Positions 17,996-28,724 are shown, numbered from the stretch's first letter. The stretch is 64,000 nucleotides of DNA from an uncultured Pelagibacteraceae bacterium (GCA_902607945.1 CACLMD010000001.1:24272-88271), one strand, 5' to 3'. The notes: generated by a model not told the origin, from the sequence alone. Made by a program: numbers and translations.

Positions 17996-18807
17996 AATTT
18001 TCCAATTTCTAAATTTGATTTAATATAACCATCCATACTTCCACAATCTAAATACTTTCCTGAAAAATTATGAGCAATAAATTTATTTTTTTCCTTAATC
18101 AATAATTGAATTGCATCCGTTATATGAATTTCACCACCTTTACCTGGCATTTGTTTAATTAACTTTGAAAAAATAGTTTTGGGTAAAATGTATCTTCCAA
18201 TTACTGCTTTAGTAGATGGGGCTGTTTTAATAGATGGTTTTTCTACTACATCTTTTATAAAATAATTTTTTTTATCTATTTTGTTATTCAGCTTATAGAT
18301 ACCCCATCTTGAAACTGCTTTTTTATCAACTTTCATACTGGCCATAACGCTAGAATTAAATCTCTTATGAACTTTAATCATTGATTTGGAACAATTTTGT
18401 TTGATTATGAGATCATCAGGTAATAACATTAAAAAAAATTTATCTTTAATTAATCTTTTAGTTTTTAACACTGCATCACCTGTACCAAGAGGTTTATTCT
18501 GATATACAAACCTAATCATTTTTTTATATTTTAAAATTTTTTTATATTCTTTAATTATTCTTGGATCTTTTTTTTTTTTAAGTATCTTTTTATAGAAACT
18601 GTCATTAAAAAAATAATTCTTAATCATTATTTTTTTTTTTGAAATTATAAAAATAACATCTTTAATTCCCGCTTCAATACATTCGTCTAAAATATACTCA
18701 ATTCCTGGTTTTCCATTAATTGGTAAAAGTTCTTTAGCAAAAACACTTGTCAGTGGTAATAGTCGAGTGCCTAAACCTGCTAGTGGAATAATTGCTTGTT
18801 TAATCAT
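17992..18807 (-). CDS. galU: UTP-glucose-1-phosphate uridylyltransferase
   Basis: GalU makes UDP-glucose from UTP and glucose 1-phosphate. The 271-residue nucleotidyltransferase has IPLAGLGTRLLPLTSVFAKE, LPINGKPGIEYILDE, NKPLGTGDAVL and the metal-site LLPDDLI. It is slightly shorter than the usual 290 residues, mainly at the C-terminus. A run of 12 T on the plus strand near 18568-18579 encodes a Lys tract and is a possible slippage point. Divergent from panC. Confidence 0.95.
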   Translation of the reverse strand: MIKQAIIPLAGLGTRLLPLTSVFAKELLPINGKPGIEYILDECIEAGIKDVIFIISKKKIMIKNYFFNDSFYKKILKKKKDPRIIKEYKKILKYKKMIRFVYQNKPLGTGDAVLKTKRLIKDKFFLMLLPDDLIIKQNCSKSMIKVHKRFNSSVMASMKVDKKAVSRWGIYKLNNKIDKKNYFIKDVVEKPSIKTAPSTKAVIGRYILPKTIFSKLIKQMPGKGGEIHITDAIQLLIKEKNKFIAHNFSGKYLDCGSMDGYIKSNLEIGKL

Positions 18808-18841
18808 TTAAATGTTTTACTTATTAAATTATTTTATACAA

Positions 18842-19654
18842 ATGAAAATTTTATTAACTAATAATGATTTAAATGAGGCATTATATGATGTTTCAAACTT
18901 GGGGTTTGTGCCAACGATGGGCAGTTTACACAAAGGTCATATTTCATTGATAAAAAAATCTTTAAAAGAATGTAAAAGAACTATTGTTAGTATTTTTGTA
19001 AATCCTACTCAATTTAATAATAAAAATGATTTTATAAATTATCCAAGAAGTAATAATAAAGATCTTTTAATTTTGAAAAAATTAAAAATAGATTTTTTAT
19101 ACATGCCAAGAGTAAAAGACATATATTATTTAAAAAGAAAATCTTCAATCAAGCTGAGAGAGAAAGACAAGATACTATGTGCAAAAGTTAGAAAAGGACA
19201 TTTTGAAGGAGTTATTGATGTTATTAAAAGGCTTACTAAATTAATAAAACCATATAAAGTTTATTTTGGAGAGAAAGATTTTCAGCAACTTTATTTAATC
19301 AAAAAATATATCCCAAAAAAACGAGATATTAAGATTATTTCATGTAAAACAATTAGAGATAATAATAAACTCGCATTTTCTTCGAGAAACAAGCTTTTAA
19401 GTAAAAATGAATTAATAAAAGCAAGAAAAATAACTAAACAATTGTTTTTATTAAAAAAAAGACTTTCTAAAAGTAAAAATATTAATCAACTTATATTTAA
19501 AAAAAAAAATGAACTAATAAATTTATTCAATATAAGGTTTGACTACATAGAATTAAGAAATATTTTTAACCTTAGAACTTCAAATAAGGTTAAAAATTCA
19601 AAGTTATTTATTGCTTATTATATTAATAAAGTAAGATTAATTGATAATTTTTAG
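18842..19654 (+). CDS. panC: Pantothenate synthetase (pantoate-beta-alanine ligase)
   Basis: PanC joins pantoate and beta-alanine with ATP, the last step of pantothenate synthesis. Motifs are LGFVPTMGSLHKGHISLI (HIGH-like nucleotide site), SIFVNPTQFN, YFGEKDFQQLYLI and the KMSKS-like FSSRNKLLS. I chose the ATG at 18842 (270 residues, beginning MKILLTNND). An in-frame ATG at 18812 would add ten residues with no family counterpart and leave only four bases to the divergent galU start. The C-terminal domain is very Lys-rich. Confidence 0.92.
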   Translation: MKILLTNNDLNEALYDVSNLGFVPTMGSLHKGHISLIKKSLKECKRTIVSIFVNPTQFNNKNDFINYPRSNNKDLLILKKLKIDFLYMPRVKDIYYLKRKSSIKLREKDKILCAKVRKGHFEGVIDVIKRLTKLIKPYKVYFGEKDFQQLYLIKKYIPKKRDIKIISCKTIRDNNKLAFSSRNKLLSKNELIKARKITKQLFLLKKRLSKSKNINQLIFKKKNELINLFNIRFDYIELRNIFNLRTSNKVKNSKLFIAYYINKVRLIDNF

Positions 19655-19655
19655 T

Positions 19656-21029
19656 TTATAAAAAATAAGCACCTACACCTAAAAAAGATACAAAACCAAT
19701 TACATCGGTAATTGTAGTAACAAAAACACTTGAAGCTATTGCAGGGTCGATATTCATCTTTTTAAGTGTTACAGGTACCAAAATTCCAAATAAACCGGCA
19801 ACAACCATAGTTAGTATCATTGAAATTGATATTATTAATGAAAGTAAAATATCTTGAAACCATAATTGTACAATTAAAGAGCTGATAATAGCAAAGATAA
19901 TACCATTCAAAATACCTATATTAAATTCCTTAAATATATTTTGATTAAAATTATTTTTAGTTAAATCATTTGTAGCCAACGTTCTTACTGTAACTGCAAG
20001 AGTTTGCATCCCAGCATTCCCCCCCATTGAAGCAACGATGGGCATTAAAAATGCTAAAACTACCATTTGTTCGATAGTTGCACCAAATAAACTTATACAA
20101 TAAGTTGCCAAAAAAGCTGTAAATAAATTTAAAAGTAACCAATTAAATCTTCTTTTAGTTTTTTTTATAACACCATCAGTAATTTCTTCGTCGCCTACTC
20201 CGGCTAACCTTAATGCGTCTTCTTCAGCCTCTTCTTTTAATACTGTTAATACATCATCTGAAGTGATCATTCCTACTAACTTATTTGTTTTATCTACAAC
20301 ACATGCTGAATTAAGGTTGTAGTTCTCAAATAAATTACCAACTTCTTCTCTATCCATGTCAACAGGAATTAAAAAAGTAGTATCATCCATAATTGATGAC
20401 ATCTTGGTTTCTCTAGCGGTTCTTAAAACTTTAGATGATGGTACGGTACCAATCGGCTTGAAATTTTCATCTACGATATATATTTCTAAGAATTGTTCTG
20501 GTAAATCCTTGTTTTCTCTTAAATAGTCTATAGTTTGACCAACAGACCAATTGCTAGGAGTTGCTGTAAATTCTCTTTGCATTATTCTAGCAGCACTATC
20601 CTCTGGATAACTTAGACCTTCTAACAAAGCAAAACGGTCTTTTGGAGGTAATGAACTTAATATCGAGTTTTTGTCTTTTTCTTCGACATTTTCTAAGATT
20701 GAAATTGCATCATCTGACTCTAAATTTTTTAGTATTCTTACAATTGCATCAGATGAAAGATATTTAATAATTTCTGATTGAACAGACTCATTTAGTTCAA
20801 CAAAAACTTCTGGGTCGATTCTAAAATTATTTAACTTAATTAGTTTTTCCCTATCATTTTCACCTAAATGCTCTATTATATCAGCTGCATCTGCAGGGTG
20901 CATTTCCTTAAAAGAATTTGTGATAAATAAAGCATCATTATTAGTGATCTTGTCAGTAACTACTTTGATGTACTCTTTATTAAATTCAAAATTGACTTTT
21001 TTATCTTTGATTTTTTTTATTAAAGTCAT
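19656..21029 (-). CDS. mgtE: Magnesium transporter MgtE
   Basis: MgtE is a Mg2+-gated channel. The 457-residue protein has the full domain order: an acidic helical N domain (about residues 25-145, with LSYPEDSAARIMQREF), two CBS domains (about 145-265) and a C-terminal five-helix pore. The pore includes MPIVASMGGNAGMQ and NIGILNGIIFAI. Binding of Mg2+ in the N and CBS domains closes the pore, so the protein itself is the sensor. It converges with panC, with one base between stops. Confidence 0.95.
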   Translation of the reverse strand: MTLIKKIKDKKVNFEFNKEYIKVVTDKITNNDALFITNSFKEMHPADAADIIEHLGENDREKLIKLNNFRIDPEVFVELNESVQSEIIKYLSSDAIVRILKNLESDDAISILENVEEKDKNSILSSLPPKDRFALLEGLSYPEDSAARIMQREFTATPSNWSVGQTIDYLRENKDLPEQFLEIYIVDENFKPIGTVPSSKVLRTARETKMSSIMDDTTFLIPVDMDREEVGNLFENYNLNSACVVDKTNKLVGMITSDDVLTVLKEEAEEDALRLAGVGDEEITDGVIKKTKRRFNWLLLNLFTAFLATYCISLFGATIEQMVVLAFLMPIVASMGGNAGMQTLAVTVRTLATNDLTKNNFNQNIFKEFNIGILNGIIFAIISSLIVQLWFQDILLSLIISISMILTMVVAGLFGILVPVTLKKMNIDPAIASSVFVTTITDVIGFVSFLGVGAYFL

Positions 21030-21089
21030 AAATATACCTATTATTCTGTCGGAACTTTTAATAGATAATTTAGAGAATACAATTTTTTT

Positions 21090-21719
21090 ATGGATATAGA
21101 GATCAAAAAATCAATAAAACCAGTAAAATATGATGATGCTATAACTCGACTTGAAGCTAGATCAAAATTAGTTAATCAATATAAGGATAGAGAACTGATC
21201 TGGATATTAGAACATGAGCCGATTTTTACAGCGGGTACAAGCTTTTCAGAAAGAGATATTATTGATAAATCAATAAATATATATGAAACTAATCGTGGAG
21301 GTAAAATTACTTACCACGGGCCAGGTCAATTAATGTTTTATTTTGTTATTGATTTAAGAAATAAAAAAAAAGATATTAGAAAATTTATTTCAGTAATTGA
21401 AAATTCTATTATTGAAACCTTAATGGAATTTAAAATAAAATGTCATGCTGATAGAAAAAATATTGGCATTTGGTATAATAATAAAGGCAAACTAGAAAAG
21501 GTTGCTGCTATAGGTTTAAGAGTGAGTAAATGGATTGCATATCATGGTTTTTGTTTAAATATAAAAAATGACCTTGAGCCATACAAAAAAATAATACCCT
21601 GTGGGATTTCAGACAAAAATGTTACTAATTTGACAAAAATTTCAAAAATAAAATTTAATAAAATTGATAAAATTTTAATAAACAAATTTATTTCAAACTT
21701 GAAAAATCTAAACGTTTAA
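21090..21719 (+). CDS. lipB: Lipoyl(octanoyl) transferase
   Basis: LipB moves octanoate from acyl carrier protein to lipoyl domains of 2-oxoacid dehydrogenases and the glycine cleavage H protein. The 209-residue protein has [17 protein letters not shown], the [16 protein letters not shown] block, the catalytic Lys in [18 protein letters not shown] and the catalytic Cys in [14 protein letters not shown]. Length is typical. Its last 32 bases overlap the end of the convergent pseudouridine synthase gene. Confidence 0.96.
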   Translation: MDIEIKKSIKPVKYDDAITRLEARSKLVNQYKDRELIWILEHEPIFTAGTSFSERDIIDKSINIYETNRGGKITYHGPGQLMFYFVIDLRNKKKDIRKFISVIENSIIETLMEFKIKCHADRKNIGIWYNNKGKLEKVAAIGLRVSKWIAYHGFCLNIKNDLEPYKKIIPCGISDKNVTNLTKISKIKFNKIDKILINKFISNLKNLNV

Positions 21720-22605
21720 CTTTTAGTAATTTCTTAAAATAATCTGGCAATAAAGCAGTATATGTATGTTTTACATCATTAATCTTAAATCTAATTTGAT
21801 AAGAATGAAGCATTAAATTTTTGTTAAGACCCTTGCTAGAATTTGATAATTTGTATTTAATATCACCAAATATTGGCTGTCCTATCGCATATAGTTGTTT
21901 CCGTAACTGGTGTTTCCTTCCAGTAATAGGTTTTAATTCAATCAAACTTGCCTCTGAATTTTTATCAATGACCTTAAATAGAGTTTTAGCTTTTTCTGTT
22001 ATTTTTTTTTCTCTATCATATCTAATTAAATCATCATTCCACTCTCCATAATCTTCATTAAGTTCGCCGTGACAAATAGCTAAATATGTTTTATGAACTT
22101 TTCGTAATCTGAATAACGAAGTTAATAATTGTGCACTTTCACGTGTTTTGGCCATGATAAAAACTCCTGATGTATCTTTATCCAATCTATGAACAGAGTA
22201 AGGTTTGGTATTTTTAAAAACATCACTTTTGGCAAATATATCAATAAGATTTTTTTTAGATTTAGTTCCACCTTGAACAGAAATCCCAGAACTTTTATTT
22301 AAAACAATAAAGTCATCATTATCATCTATAATTTGATCTTCATTAGATTTAATAATTTCTTTTGAAGGTTCAAATTTAATTTTTTTCTGAATTATAGTCT
22401 CTTTAAAGTTTATATTAAATAGATCTACTTTATCTTTAGGTTTAATTTTATGTGAGCTTTTAATTTTTTTTCTATTAAGTTTAATATTTCCCGATCTTAA
22501 ATGTTTTTCAATTAAGCTTTGTGGTATTTTTCCTAATAAAAGTCTGATCCATCTATCTATACGCATGTCATTACACGTTGAATCAACGATGTATGACTTT
22601 TTCAT
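21688..22605 (-). CDS. RluC/RluD-type 23S rRNA pseudouridine synthase
   Basis: The 305-residue protein has an N-terminal S4 RNA-binding domain ([20 protein letters not shown]) and a RluA-family catalytic domain with the active-site Asp in [27 protein letters not shown] and [11 protein letters not shown] are further family blocks. Members isomerise specific 23S rRNA uridines; the RluC type (positions 955/2504/2580) is the most likely given the S4 domain, but the target cannot be fixed here. It lies ten bases downstream of rplQ in the same direction. Confidence 0.9.
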   Translation of the reverse strand: MKKSYIVDSTCNDMRIDRWIRLLLGKIPQSLIEKHLRSGNIKLNRKKIKSSHKIKPKDKVDLFNINFKETIIQKKIKFEPSKEIIKSNEDQIIDDNDDFIVLNKSSGISVQGGTKSKKNLIDIFAKSDVFKNTKPYSVHRLDKDTSGVFIMAKTRESAQLLTSLFRLRKVHKTYLAICHGELNEDYGEWNDDLIRYDREKKITEKAKTLFKVIDKNSEASLIELKPITGRKHQLRKQLYAIGQPIFGDIKYKLSNSSKGLNKNLMLHSYQIRFKINDVKHTYTALLPDYFKKLLKVKRLDFSSLK

Positions 22606-22615
22606 GGTTTAAGAA

Positions 22616-23071
22616 TTATGCTGTAGCTATATTTTTGTCTTCAACTTTAGGTGTAACTTTAGTTGTTTTTGCTGTTGTATCTTTTTTCTTTCTATCAATT
22701 CTTTTTGCTTCTAAGTCTCTATCCACAAATTCAATGATTGCCATTGGTGCATTATCACCATACCTAAAACCAGCTTTAATAATACGTGTATATCCACCAT
22801 TTCTTTTTTCATATCTTTTTGATAATGTCTTTTTTACTTTATTTGCTAATTTAATGTCTTGTAGTTTTGAAACTAAAATTTTAGTTGTTTGTAAAGTTTC
22901 CTTTTTACCAATAGTTATAATCTTATCTGCTTGAGGTTTTAAAAATTTTGCTTTTGGCAAAGTTGTTTTAATTTGTTCGTACTTTATTAGCGAATTAAGC
23001 ATATTTTTTAAAAGAGCTTTACGATGTTCAGAAGTTCTATTTAACTTCTTATTTGCCATTCCGTGTCTCAT
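22616..23071 (-). CDS. rplQ: 50S ribosomal protein L17
   Basis: L17 of the large subunit, 151 residues. The core begins [20 protein letters not shown] and contains FRYGDNAPMAIIEFVDR at the end of the conserved part. A C-terminal tail of about 30 residues rich in Lys and Thr (from RIDRKKKDTTAK) exceeds the E. coli protein (127 residues). It is the last gene of the alpha operon and overlaps the rpoA stop by one base. Confidence 0.96.
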   Translation of the reverse strand: MRHGMANKKLNRTSEHRKALLKNMLNSLIKYEQIKTTLPKAKFLKPQADKIITIGKKETLQTTKILVSKLQDIKLANKVKKTLSKRYEKRNGGYTRIIKAGFRYGDNAPMAIIEFVDRDLEAKRIDRKKKDTTAKTTKVTPKVEDKNIATA

Positions 23072-24099
23072 TAGATAGTTTCCTCTAATTTTTTAGACAT
23101 TTCAGCAATATTATCTGGTGGCCAGTTGGGTATTTCCATGCCTAAATATAATGACATACCAGTTAGAACTTCTTTAATCTCATTAAGAGATTTTCTACCA
23201 AAATTAGGTGTTCTCAACATTTCACCTTCCGATTTTTGAACAAGATCACCAATATAAATTATATTATCATTTTTAAGACAATTCATTGATCTTACAGATA
23301 ATTCTAATTCGTCAACTTTTCTTAATAGATTTTTATTGAATTCTGGTTCAGTTGAAACTTCTTTAATAGGAGCTTCAACAGGTTCATCAAAATTAATAAA
23401 CATTTTAAGTTGATCTTGAAAAATTCTTGCTGAATAAGCAACAGCATCCTCTGCTGAAATAGAACCATTGGTCTCAACTTCCATAATAAGCTTGTCATAA
23501 TCAAGTGCTTTACCCTCTCTGGCAGTGCTTATTGAAAATGAAACTTTTTTAACTGGACTATACAATGAGTCTATTGCAATTAAACCCAAAGGTGGTTCTT
23601 CTGGTTTATTCAAATCCGCTGGGACATAGCCTTTTCCAGTATTAACATTCATTTCCATATGAAAATTTGTATTTTCATCTAGATTACAAATTACTAAATC
23701 AGGATTCAGTATTTCAACATCAGCAACAGTTGTGATGTCTGATGCTTTAATCTCTCCTGGTCCTTTTGCATCTAAGATTAATTTTTTTGTCCCCTCAGCT
23801 GAACATTTGAGAGCTAAAGATTTTACGTTTAAAACAATATCTGTAACATCTTCTCTTACACCTTTAATTGAAGTGAATTCATGTAAAACACCATCTATAT
23901 GAATTGAAGTTACAGCTGCACCTCTAATTGAAGACAATAGTATTCTTCTTAATGAATTACCTAATGTTAGACCATAACCTTTTTCCAGAGGTTCAGCTAC
24001 AATTTTAGCATGAGAAAGATCTTCACTTATTTTGACATCAAGCTTTGCAGGCTTGATTAAAGATTTCCAATTTTTAACATTAACATTTTCTGTTTCCAT
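23071..24099 (-). CDS. rpoA: RNA polymerase alpha subunit
   Basis: Alpha assembles the polymerase core and its C-terminal domain contacts UP elements and activators. The 342-residue protein shows the N-terminal assembly domain ([29 protein letters not shown]) and a C-terminal helical domain ([36 protein letters not shown]) joined by a linker. It lies between rpsK and rplQ with one-base overlaps on both sides. Confidence 0.98.
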   Translation of the reverse strand: METENVNVKNWKSLIKPAKLDVKISEDLSHAKIVAEPLEKGYGLTLGNSLRRILLSSIRGAAVTSIHIDGVLHEFTSIKGVREDVTDIVLNVKSLALKCSAEGTKKLILDAKGPGEIKASDITTVADVEILNPDLVICNLDENTNFHMEMNVNTGKGYVPADLNKPEEPPLGLIAIDSLYSPVKKVSFSISTAREGKALDYDKLIMEVETNGSISAEDAVAYSARIFQDQLKMFINFDEPVEAPIKEVSTEPEFNKNLLRKVDELELSVRSMNCLKNDNIIYIGDLVQKSEGEMLRTPNFGRKSLNEIKEVLTGMSLYLGMEIPNWPPDNIAEMSKKLEETI

Positions 24100-24548
24100 T
24101 AAACTCTCCTTTTTTTTGGTGGACGTGTACCGTTATGAGGCATTGGCGTTGTATCTTTAATAGATAAAATTTTAAATCCGCGAGCTTGTAATGCTCTTAA
24201 GGCTGTTTCTCTACCTGATCCTGGTCCTTTAACTTCTACAGATAAAGTTTTCATACCATAATCTAAAGCCTTTGAAGCAGCAGCATCAGCAGCTATTTGT
24301 GCTGCATAGGGAGTCGACTTTCTAGAACCTTTAAAGCCTTTTTGCCCTGCAGAAGCCCATGATATTACATTGCCATTCGTATCTGCGATTGAAATTATTG
24401 TATTATTAAATGTGGACTGAACAAATGCAATACCATTTAAAATATTTTTTTTGACTTTCTTTTTTTTTGAATAAGTGCTTTTGTTTGATTTTTTAGATGA
24501 TTTTTCTGTCTTTTGATCTTTGTTTTCAACTTTCTCTACTTTAGTCAT
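24099..24548 (-). CDS. rpsK: 30S ribosomal protein S11
   Basis: S11 of the 30S platform, 149 residues. The conserved core runs from [19 protein letters not shown] to [11 protein letters not shown] basic N-terminal extension of about 35 residues (Lys and Ser rich, [17 protein letters not shown]) precedes it, longer than in E. coli (129 in total). Two bases separate it from rpsM. Confidence 0.97.
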   Translation of the reverse strand: MTKVEKVENKDQKTEKSSKKSNKSTYSKKKKVKKNILNGIAFVQSTFNNTIISIADTNGNVISWASAGQKGFKGSRKSTPYAAQIAADAAASKALDYGMKTLSVEVKGPGSGRETALRALQARGFKILSIKDTTPMPHNGTRPPKKRRV

Positions 24549-24550
24549 TA

Positions 24551-24934
24551 TTATTTTTTAGTTGGAGTTAATTTTTTTCCCGCGATAGCAATGGCTTTAC
24601 CTTTTCTAGTTCTAGCATTACATCTAGTTCGTTGCCCTCTTGCTGGTAATTTTTTTCTATGTCTTGAGCCTCTATAACAGGCAAGGTCAATAAGTCTTTT
24701 TATGCTTAATGAGTAGTCTCTTCTAAGATCACCCTCAACCTTATAGTTTTGGTCTATATACTCTCGAATCTTTAAAATTTCTTCATCAGTTAAATCATTT
24801 ACTCTTTTTTCTCTAGGTATTTCTAATGATGAACAAATTTTTTGTGAAAATTTATCTCCAATTCCATAAATATAAGTTAAGCCTATATGAACAAGCTTAT
24901 TTTGTGGAATGTTGATACCTGCTATCCGAGCCAT
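24551..24934 (-). CDS. rpsM: 30S ribosomal protein S13
   Basis: S13 of the 30S head, 127 residues. It starts [20 protein letters not shown], has the helix-hairpin-helix [11 protein letters not shown], and ends in the basic tail [16 protein letters not shown] that reaches toward the P-site tRNA. A 57-base gap separates it from adk upstream. No rpmJ (L36) lies in that gap. Confidence 0.97.
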   Translation of the reverse strand: MARIAGINIPQNKLVHIGLTYIYGIGDKFSQKICSSLEIPREKRVNDLTDEEILKIREYIDQNYKVEGDLRRDYSLSIKRLIDLACYRGSRHRKKLPARGQRTRCNARTRKGKAIAIAGKKLTPTKK

Positions 24935-24991
24935 ATATTAAGTGATAAATTTTGAGCCTTTTATATAATAAGTTATTTTAATGTCAACGTC

Positions 24992-25555
24992 TTAAACATT
25001 TATAAAAGTGTCTATTTTCCTTGTTATTTCATCAATTTGAAGAGTTCCGTCAATCTCATGAAAATTTAAATTTTTAGAATAGAAATCTAAGACAGGTCTG
25101 GTTGTTTCCATATAAATGTCGTATCTTTTAAGAATAGTTTTCAACTCATCGTCAGATCTTTTTTCTATAGTTTTTCTCTTATTAATTCTTTCAATTATTG
25201 TATTTTTATTTACGTTCAAATAAAAAATACATCCTATTTTTTGATTAGATTCACCTAATAATAAGTCTAAATTTTTAGCCTGACTTAATGATCTAGGATA
25301 ACCATCAAATATTAATTTATTTTTTTTTTGAGGATCAAATATTGATGTTTTTATAAGATTGTTAACAATTTCATCACTTATATATTTCCCGTCATTCATA
25401 TCATTAATTATGACTTTTCCAATTTGTGTATCTTTTTTGATTTCATCTCTAAGCATATCTCCTGTTGAAAGTTGAAAGCCATTAATTTTTTTTACTAAAT
25501 ATTTAGCTTGAGTACCTTTTCCAGCTCCAGGAGGACCAAATAAAATAATATTCAC
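24992..25555 (-). CDS. adk: Adenylate kinase, short form
   Basis: Adk interconverts ATP + AMP and 2 ADP. The P-loop is GPPGAGKGTQAKYL, the AMP site is STGDMLRDEI, and FDGYPRSLSQAKNLD is also present. At 187 residues it is the short type without the zinc-binding LID insert; the LID position reads INKRKTIEKRSDDELKTILK. The place between secY and rpsM is the standard proteobacterial location. secY is 5 bases upstream. Confidence 0.97.
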   Translation of the reverse strand: MNIILFGPPGAGKGTQAKYLVKKINGFQLSTGDMLRDEIKKDTQIGKVIINDMNDGKYISDEIVNNLIKTSIFDPQKKNKLIFDGYPRSLSQAKNLDLLLGESNQKIGCIFYLNVNKNTIIERINKRKTIEKRSDDELKTILKRYDIYMETTRPVLDFYSKNLNFHEIDGTLQIDEITRKIDTFINV

Positions 25556-25560
25556 AGAAA

Positions 25561-26841
25561 CTATCTTCCAAATTTTGTCTTTTTGATTAACTGTTCATAC
25601 TGTGAGCTCATGAGTCTAGTTTGAATTTGTGTTACTGTATCGATTGCAACTACAACAACAATTAAAATTGAAGCACCACCTAGATAAAATGGAATTGGAT
25701 AGTTTGCTATTAAGAATTCAGGCATTAAACAAACTAACGTAAGATATAAAGCCCCTATTGTTGTTAATCTTGTAAGAATAGTTTCTATATATATTGCTGT
25801 ACTCTCACCTGGTCTAATACCAGGTATGAAACCACCATATTTTCTTAAGTTGTCAGCAGTCTCCGTTGGATTAAAAGTTATTGAGGTATAGAAAAATGTA
25901 AAAAAAATAATACCTGATCCGTAAAGCAACATATAAAGTGGCTGACCTTGAGTGAAATACGAGCTTAAATTTAAAAAAGTTTCATTATCAGAAAAATTAA
26001 AATTAGAAAATGTAACTGGTAGTAATAATAATGCAGATGCAAAAATTGCTGGAATTACACCAGCTTGATTTATTTTTAAAGGCAAGTGAGACGACTCTCC
26101 TCCGTACATCTTGTTACCCATTTGTCTTTTAGGATAATTAATTAAAATTTTTCTAAGTGCTCTTTCCATAAAAACGATAAAAAGAATTGTTATTATCAAT
26201 AATACAAACAATGCTAAAATCATTATTGTAGAAACAGCTCCAGTTCTTCCAAGTTCAAAAGTAGCAACTAAAGCTCTTGGTATTTCAGCCACAATTCCAG
26301 CAAAAATAATTAAAGATATTCCATTTCCAATACCTCTTTGAGTGATTTGTTCACCGAGCCACATTAAAAATAAAGTACCCGCAACAATTGTTGTTACTGT
26401 GGAAATTTTAAAAAATAGACCAGGATTGATAACTAAATTGGCTGAAGACTCTAGACCAACTGCTAAACCATAACCTTGAACTGTTGCTAATAAAACGGTT
26501 CCATACCTTGTAATTTGGGTAATTTTAGCTCTTCCTGCTTCACCTTGAGATTTTAGATTTTTAAAATAGTCTGATACTCCCGTTAATAATTGAACTATAA
26601 TTGATGATGAAATGTAGGGCATAATACCCAAAGCAAAAATTGCCATTCTACTTACCGCTCCACCGGCAAAAACATTAAACATTCCAAGTAATCCTTTTTG
26701 ATTACCATCCATTAAAATTTTTAATTGTTCAGGATCAATTCCAGGTAATGGAACAAATGTTCCAAATCTATAAACAGCCAATATAGCTATAGTAAATAAT
26801 ATTCTATTTCTTAAATCATTTGAGGTAGAAGAAGCGCTCAT
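25561..26841 (-). CDS. secY: Protein translocase subunit SecY
   Basis: SecY forms the protein-conducting channel in the inner membrane. The 426-residue protein has about ten membrane helices. Visible blocks are RNRILFTIAILAVYRFGTFV, the TM2 region GGAVSRMAIFALGIMPYISS with SIIVQLL, and KYGGFIPGIRPGESTA before the last helices. It is slightly shorter than the E. coli protein (443). It partners with SecE encoded at 49535-49726. Confidence 0.98.
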   Translation of the reverse strand: MSASSTSNDLRNRILFTIAILAVYRFGTFVPLPGIDPEQLKILMDGNQKGLLGMFNVFAGGAVSRMAIFALGIMPYISSSIIVQLLTGVSDYFKNLKSQGEAGRAKITQITRYGTVLLATVQGYGLAVGLESSANLVINPGLFFKISTVTTIVAGTLFLMWLGEQITQRGIGNGISLIIFAGIVAEIPRALVATFELGRTGAVSTIMILALFVLLIITILFIVFMERALRKILINYPKRQMGNKMYGGESSHLPLKINQAGVIPAIFASALLLLPVTFSNFNFSDNETFLNLSSYFTQGQPLYMLLYGSGIIFFTFFYTSITFNPTETADNLRKYGGFIPGIRPGESTAIYIETILTRLTTIGALYLTLVCLMPEFLIANYPIPFYLGGASILIVVVVAIDTVTQIQTRLMSSQYEQLIKKTKFGR

Positions 26842-26853
26842 AATTAAAATGAT

Positions 26854-27309
26854 CTATTTTTTAAGCTGGATAGATCCACCAATTTTTTCTAGTTTTTCAA
26901 TTGCAGATTTGGATGCTAAATTTGCTTCAATATTTACTTTATTTTTTATTTCACCAGTTCCAAGAATTTTTAATTTAGATGAATTTTTATTAATAATCTT
27001 AAGTTTTTTTAATAAATCAGCATTTAAAACATTATCAGTATTGATAGTTTTTTTATCTATATATGATTGAATCTTTTCTAAATTTATAATTGCAATTTGA
27101 TTTTTTGAAATTGGATTAAACCCTCTTTTAGGCAATCGTCTATATAAAGGCATCTGACCTCCTTCAAAACTTTTAATTGCAACACCAGATCGTGATTTTT
27201 GTCCTTTCACGCCTCTTCCAGAAGTTTTACCTTTTCCAGATCCTATGCCTCTTCCAACTCTAATTTTAGATTTGTTAATTTTTTGTCTATTATTTAATAA
27301 AGTAGTCAT
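26854..27309 (-). CDS. rplO: 50S ribosomal protein L15
   Basis: L15, 151 residues. The Gly/Lys-rich N-terminus (RVGRGIGSGKGKTSGRGVKG) and SFEGGQMPLYRRLPKRGF are characteristic. Its ATG overlaps the rpsE stop by one base (TAATG), which leaves no room for rpmD (L30), normally located between the two. Confidence 0.97.
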   Translation of the reverse strand: MTTLLNNRQKINKSKIRVGRGIGSGKGKTSGRGVKGQKSRSGVAIKSFEGGQMPLYRRLPKRGFNPISKNQIAIINLEKIQSYIDKKTINTDNVLNADLLKKLKIINKNSSKLKILGTGEIKNKVNIEANLASKSAIEKLEKIGGSIQLKK

Positions 27310-27824
27310 TAGCCTCTTTTTTCAATTATTTCAGAGATTTTTTTGTTTCTAATTGCTGAAATTTGTTTTGGTGAATTTTGCTTCATCAGTGCTTTTATTG
27401 TAGCTCTTATGACATTATGTGCATTAGATGTTCCCATAGATTTAGCAACGATATCTTTAACACCTAGAACTTCACAAACAGCTCTGACAGGACCTCCTGC
27501 AATAATTCCTGTACCTTTTGAAGCAGCTCTTAGAACAATTTTTCCTGATCCATCTTTTGCTTTTACATCGTGATGAATCGTTCTTCCCTCTCTTAAAGGT
27601 ATTTGTATAAGTTTTCTTCTTGCAGTTTCATTTGCTTTTTTAATTGCATCTGGAACTTGCTTTGCTTTAGCGTGTGCAATACCAATTTTACCTGCTTGGT
27701 TTCCAACAACAACTAAAGCAGAAAATCCAAATCTTCTTCCTCCCTTAACAACTTTAGTAATTCTGTTAATGTGAACAAGTTTTTCTAATATGTCGTCAGT
27801 TTTTTTATCTTTATTATTTTCCAT
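27309..27824 (-). CDS. rpsE: 30S ribosomal protein S5
   Basis: S5, 171 residues, a decoding-fidelity protein of the 30S. The double-stranded-RNA-binding-like N-terminal domain has [19 protein letters not shown] and the C-terminal domain has [20 protein letters not shown]. It sits between rplR and rplO. Confidence 0.98.
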   Translation of the reverse strand: MENNKDKKTDDILEKLVHINRITKVVKGGRRFGFSALVVVGNQAGKIGIAHAKAKQVPDAIKKANETARRKLIQIPLREGRTIHHDVKAKDGSGKIVLRAASKGTGIIAGGPVRAVCEVLGVKDIVAKSMGTSNAHNVIRATIKALMKQNSPKQISAIRNKKISEIIEKRG

Positions 27825-27826
27825 AA

Positions 27827-28183
27827 TTAAAAGTCCATTCCGTTTTTACGAAGAGTTTCAGCAAATACTTTCACACGTCCATGATATTTATAAATACCAC
27901 GATCAAAAAAAACTTTAGTTATTTTTTTTTCTTGAGCTTTTTTTGCCAATTTTTCAGCCACAATTTTTGAAAGTTCAGTTTTATTTACTTTAGACCCTGA
28001 TTTAATATCTTTTTCTACTGATGAAGCAGACAATAATGTTGTATTTTTATTATCATCTATGATTTGAGCTGAAATATTTTTAGCTGATCTTGAAATACAT
28101 AGTCTATATCGATCATTAGAAGCAACTTTTTTAACTTTGTTAGTCACCCTAAACTTTTTTCTTATAGTGGTTGTCAATTTCAT
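27827..28183 (-). CDS. rplR: 50S ribosomal protein L18
   Basis: L18, 118 residues, which binds 5S rRNA. The core reads [19 protein letters not shown] and ends [20 protein letters not shown] then KNGMDF, as expected for the family. It overlaps the rplF stop by one base. Confidence 0.97.
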   Translation of the reverse strand: MKLTTTIRKKFRVTNKVKKVASNDRYRLCISRSAKNISAQIIDDNKNTTLLSASSVEKDIKSGSKVNKTELSKIVAEKLAKKAQEKKITKVFFDRGIYKYHGRVKVFAETLRKNGMDF

Positions 28184-28722
28184 TATTTTTTCTTTCCTTC
28201 TTTTTTAAGAACATATTGTCCTTTTTCTCTAATGCCTTTACCCTTATACGGTTCGATCTTTCTAAAAGTCTTAATTTTTGAAACAACCACGCCAACTAAT
28301 TGTTTATCTGAACCAGAAATTTTTAAAGTGGTTTGTTTTTCAACTACAATCTTGATACCTTCTGGAATATCAAAATTAATGTCATGACTATAACCTAATT
28401 GTAGGTTTAATTGATTTCCTTTTAAAGCTGCCCTATAACCAACTCCAACTAATTCTAAAGTTTTTTCGTAACCAGTACTTGAGCCAACAACTGCATTGTT
28501 TATTAGACTTCTTTTCATACCCCATATGCGTTTTATATTTTGATCAATTTTTTTTGGTTTAATTAGTATTTCTTTTCCATCTTTAATTTCCAAATTAAAT
28601 ATATCTAAATCTATATCTAGGGATTTTTTTCCCAGCGGACCCTCTATATTTATTATATTACCTGCCAATACAACTTTAACTTTGTCAGGTATTACAATAT
28701 TTGTTTTTCCAATTTTAGACAT
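28183..28722 (-). CDS. rplF: 50S ribosomal protein L6
   Basis: L6, 179 residues, near the factor-binding site. Typical blocks are [40 protein letters not shown] (here [20 protein letters not shown]) and the closing [20 protein letters not shown]. Two bases separate it from rpsH. Confidence 0.97.
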   Translation of the reverse strand: MSKIGKTNIVIPDKVKVVLAGNIINIEGPLGKKSLDIDLDIFNLEIKDGKEILIKPKKIDQNIKRIWGMKRSLINNAVVGSSTGYEKTLELVGVGYRAALKGNQLNLQLGYSHDINFDIPEGIKIVVEKQTTLKISGSDKQLVGVVVSKIKTFRKIEPYKGKGIREKGQYVLKKEGKKK

Positions 28723-28724
28723 AA

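Noticed and set aside
18568-18579. Frameshift in galU at a 12-base T run
   Set aside because: The frame stays open with normal GalU motifs on both sides, so there is no sign of disruption.
27290-27330. A short rpmD (L30) gene missed because of its length
   Set aside because: The rpsE stop and rplO start share a base, so no frame can fit; nothing L30-like is seen in other gaps.
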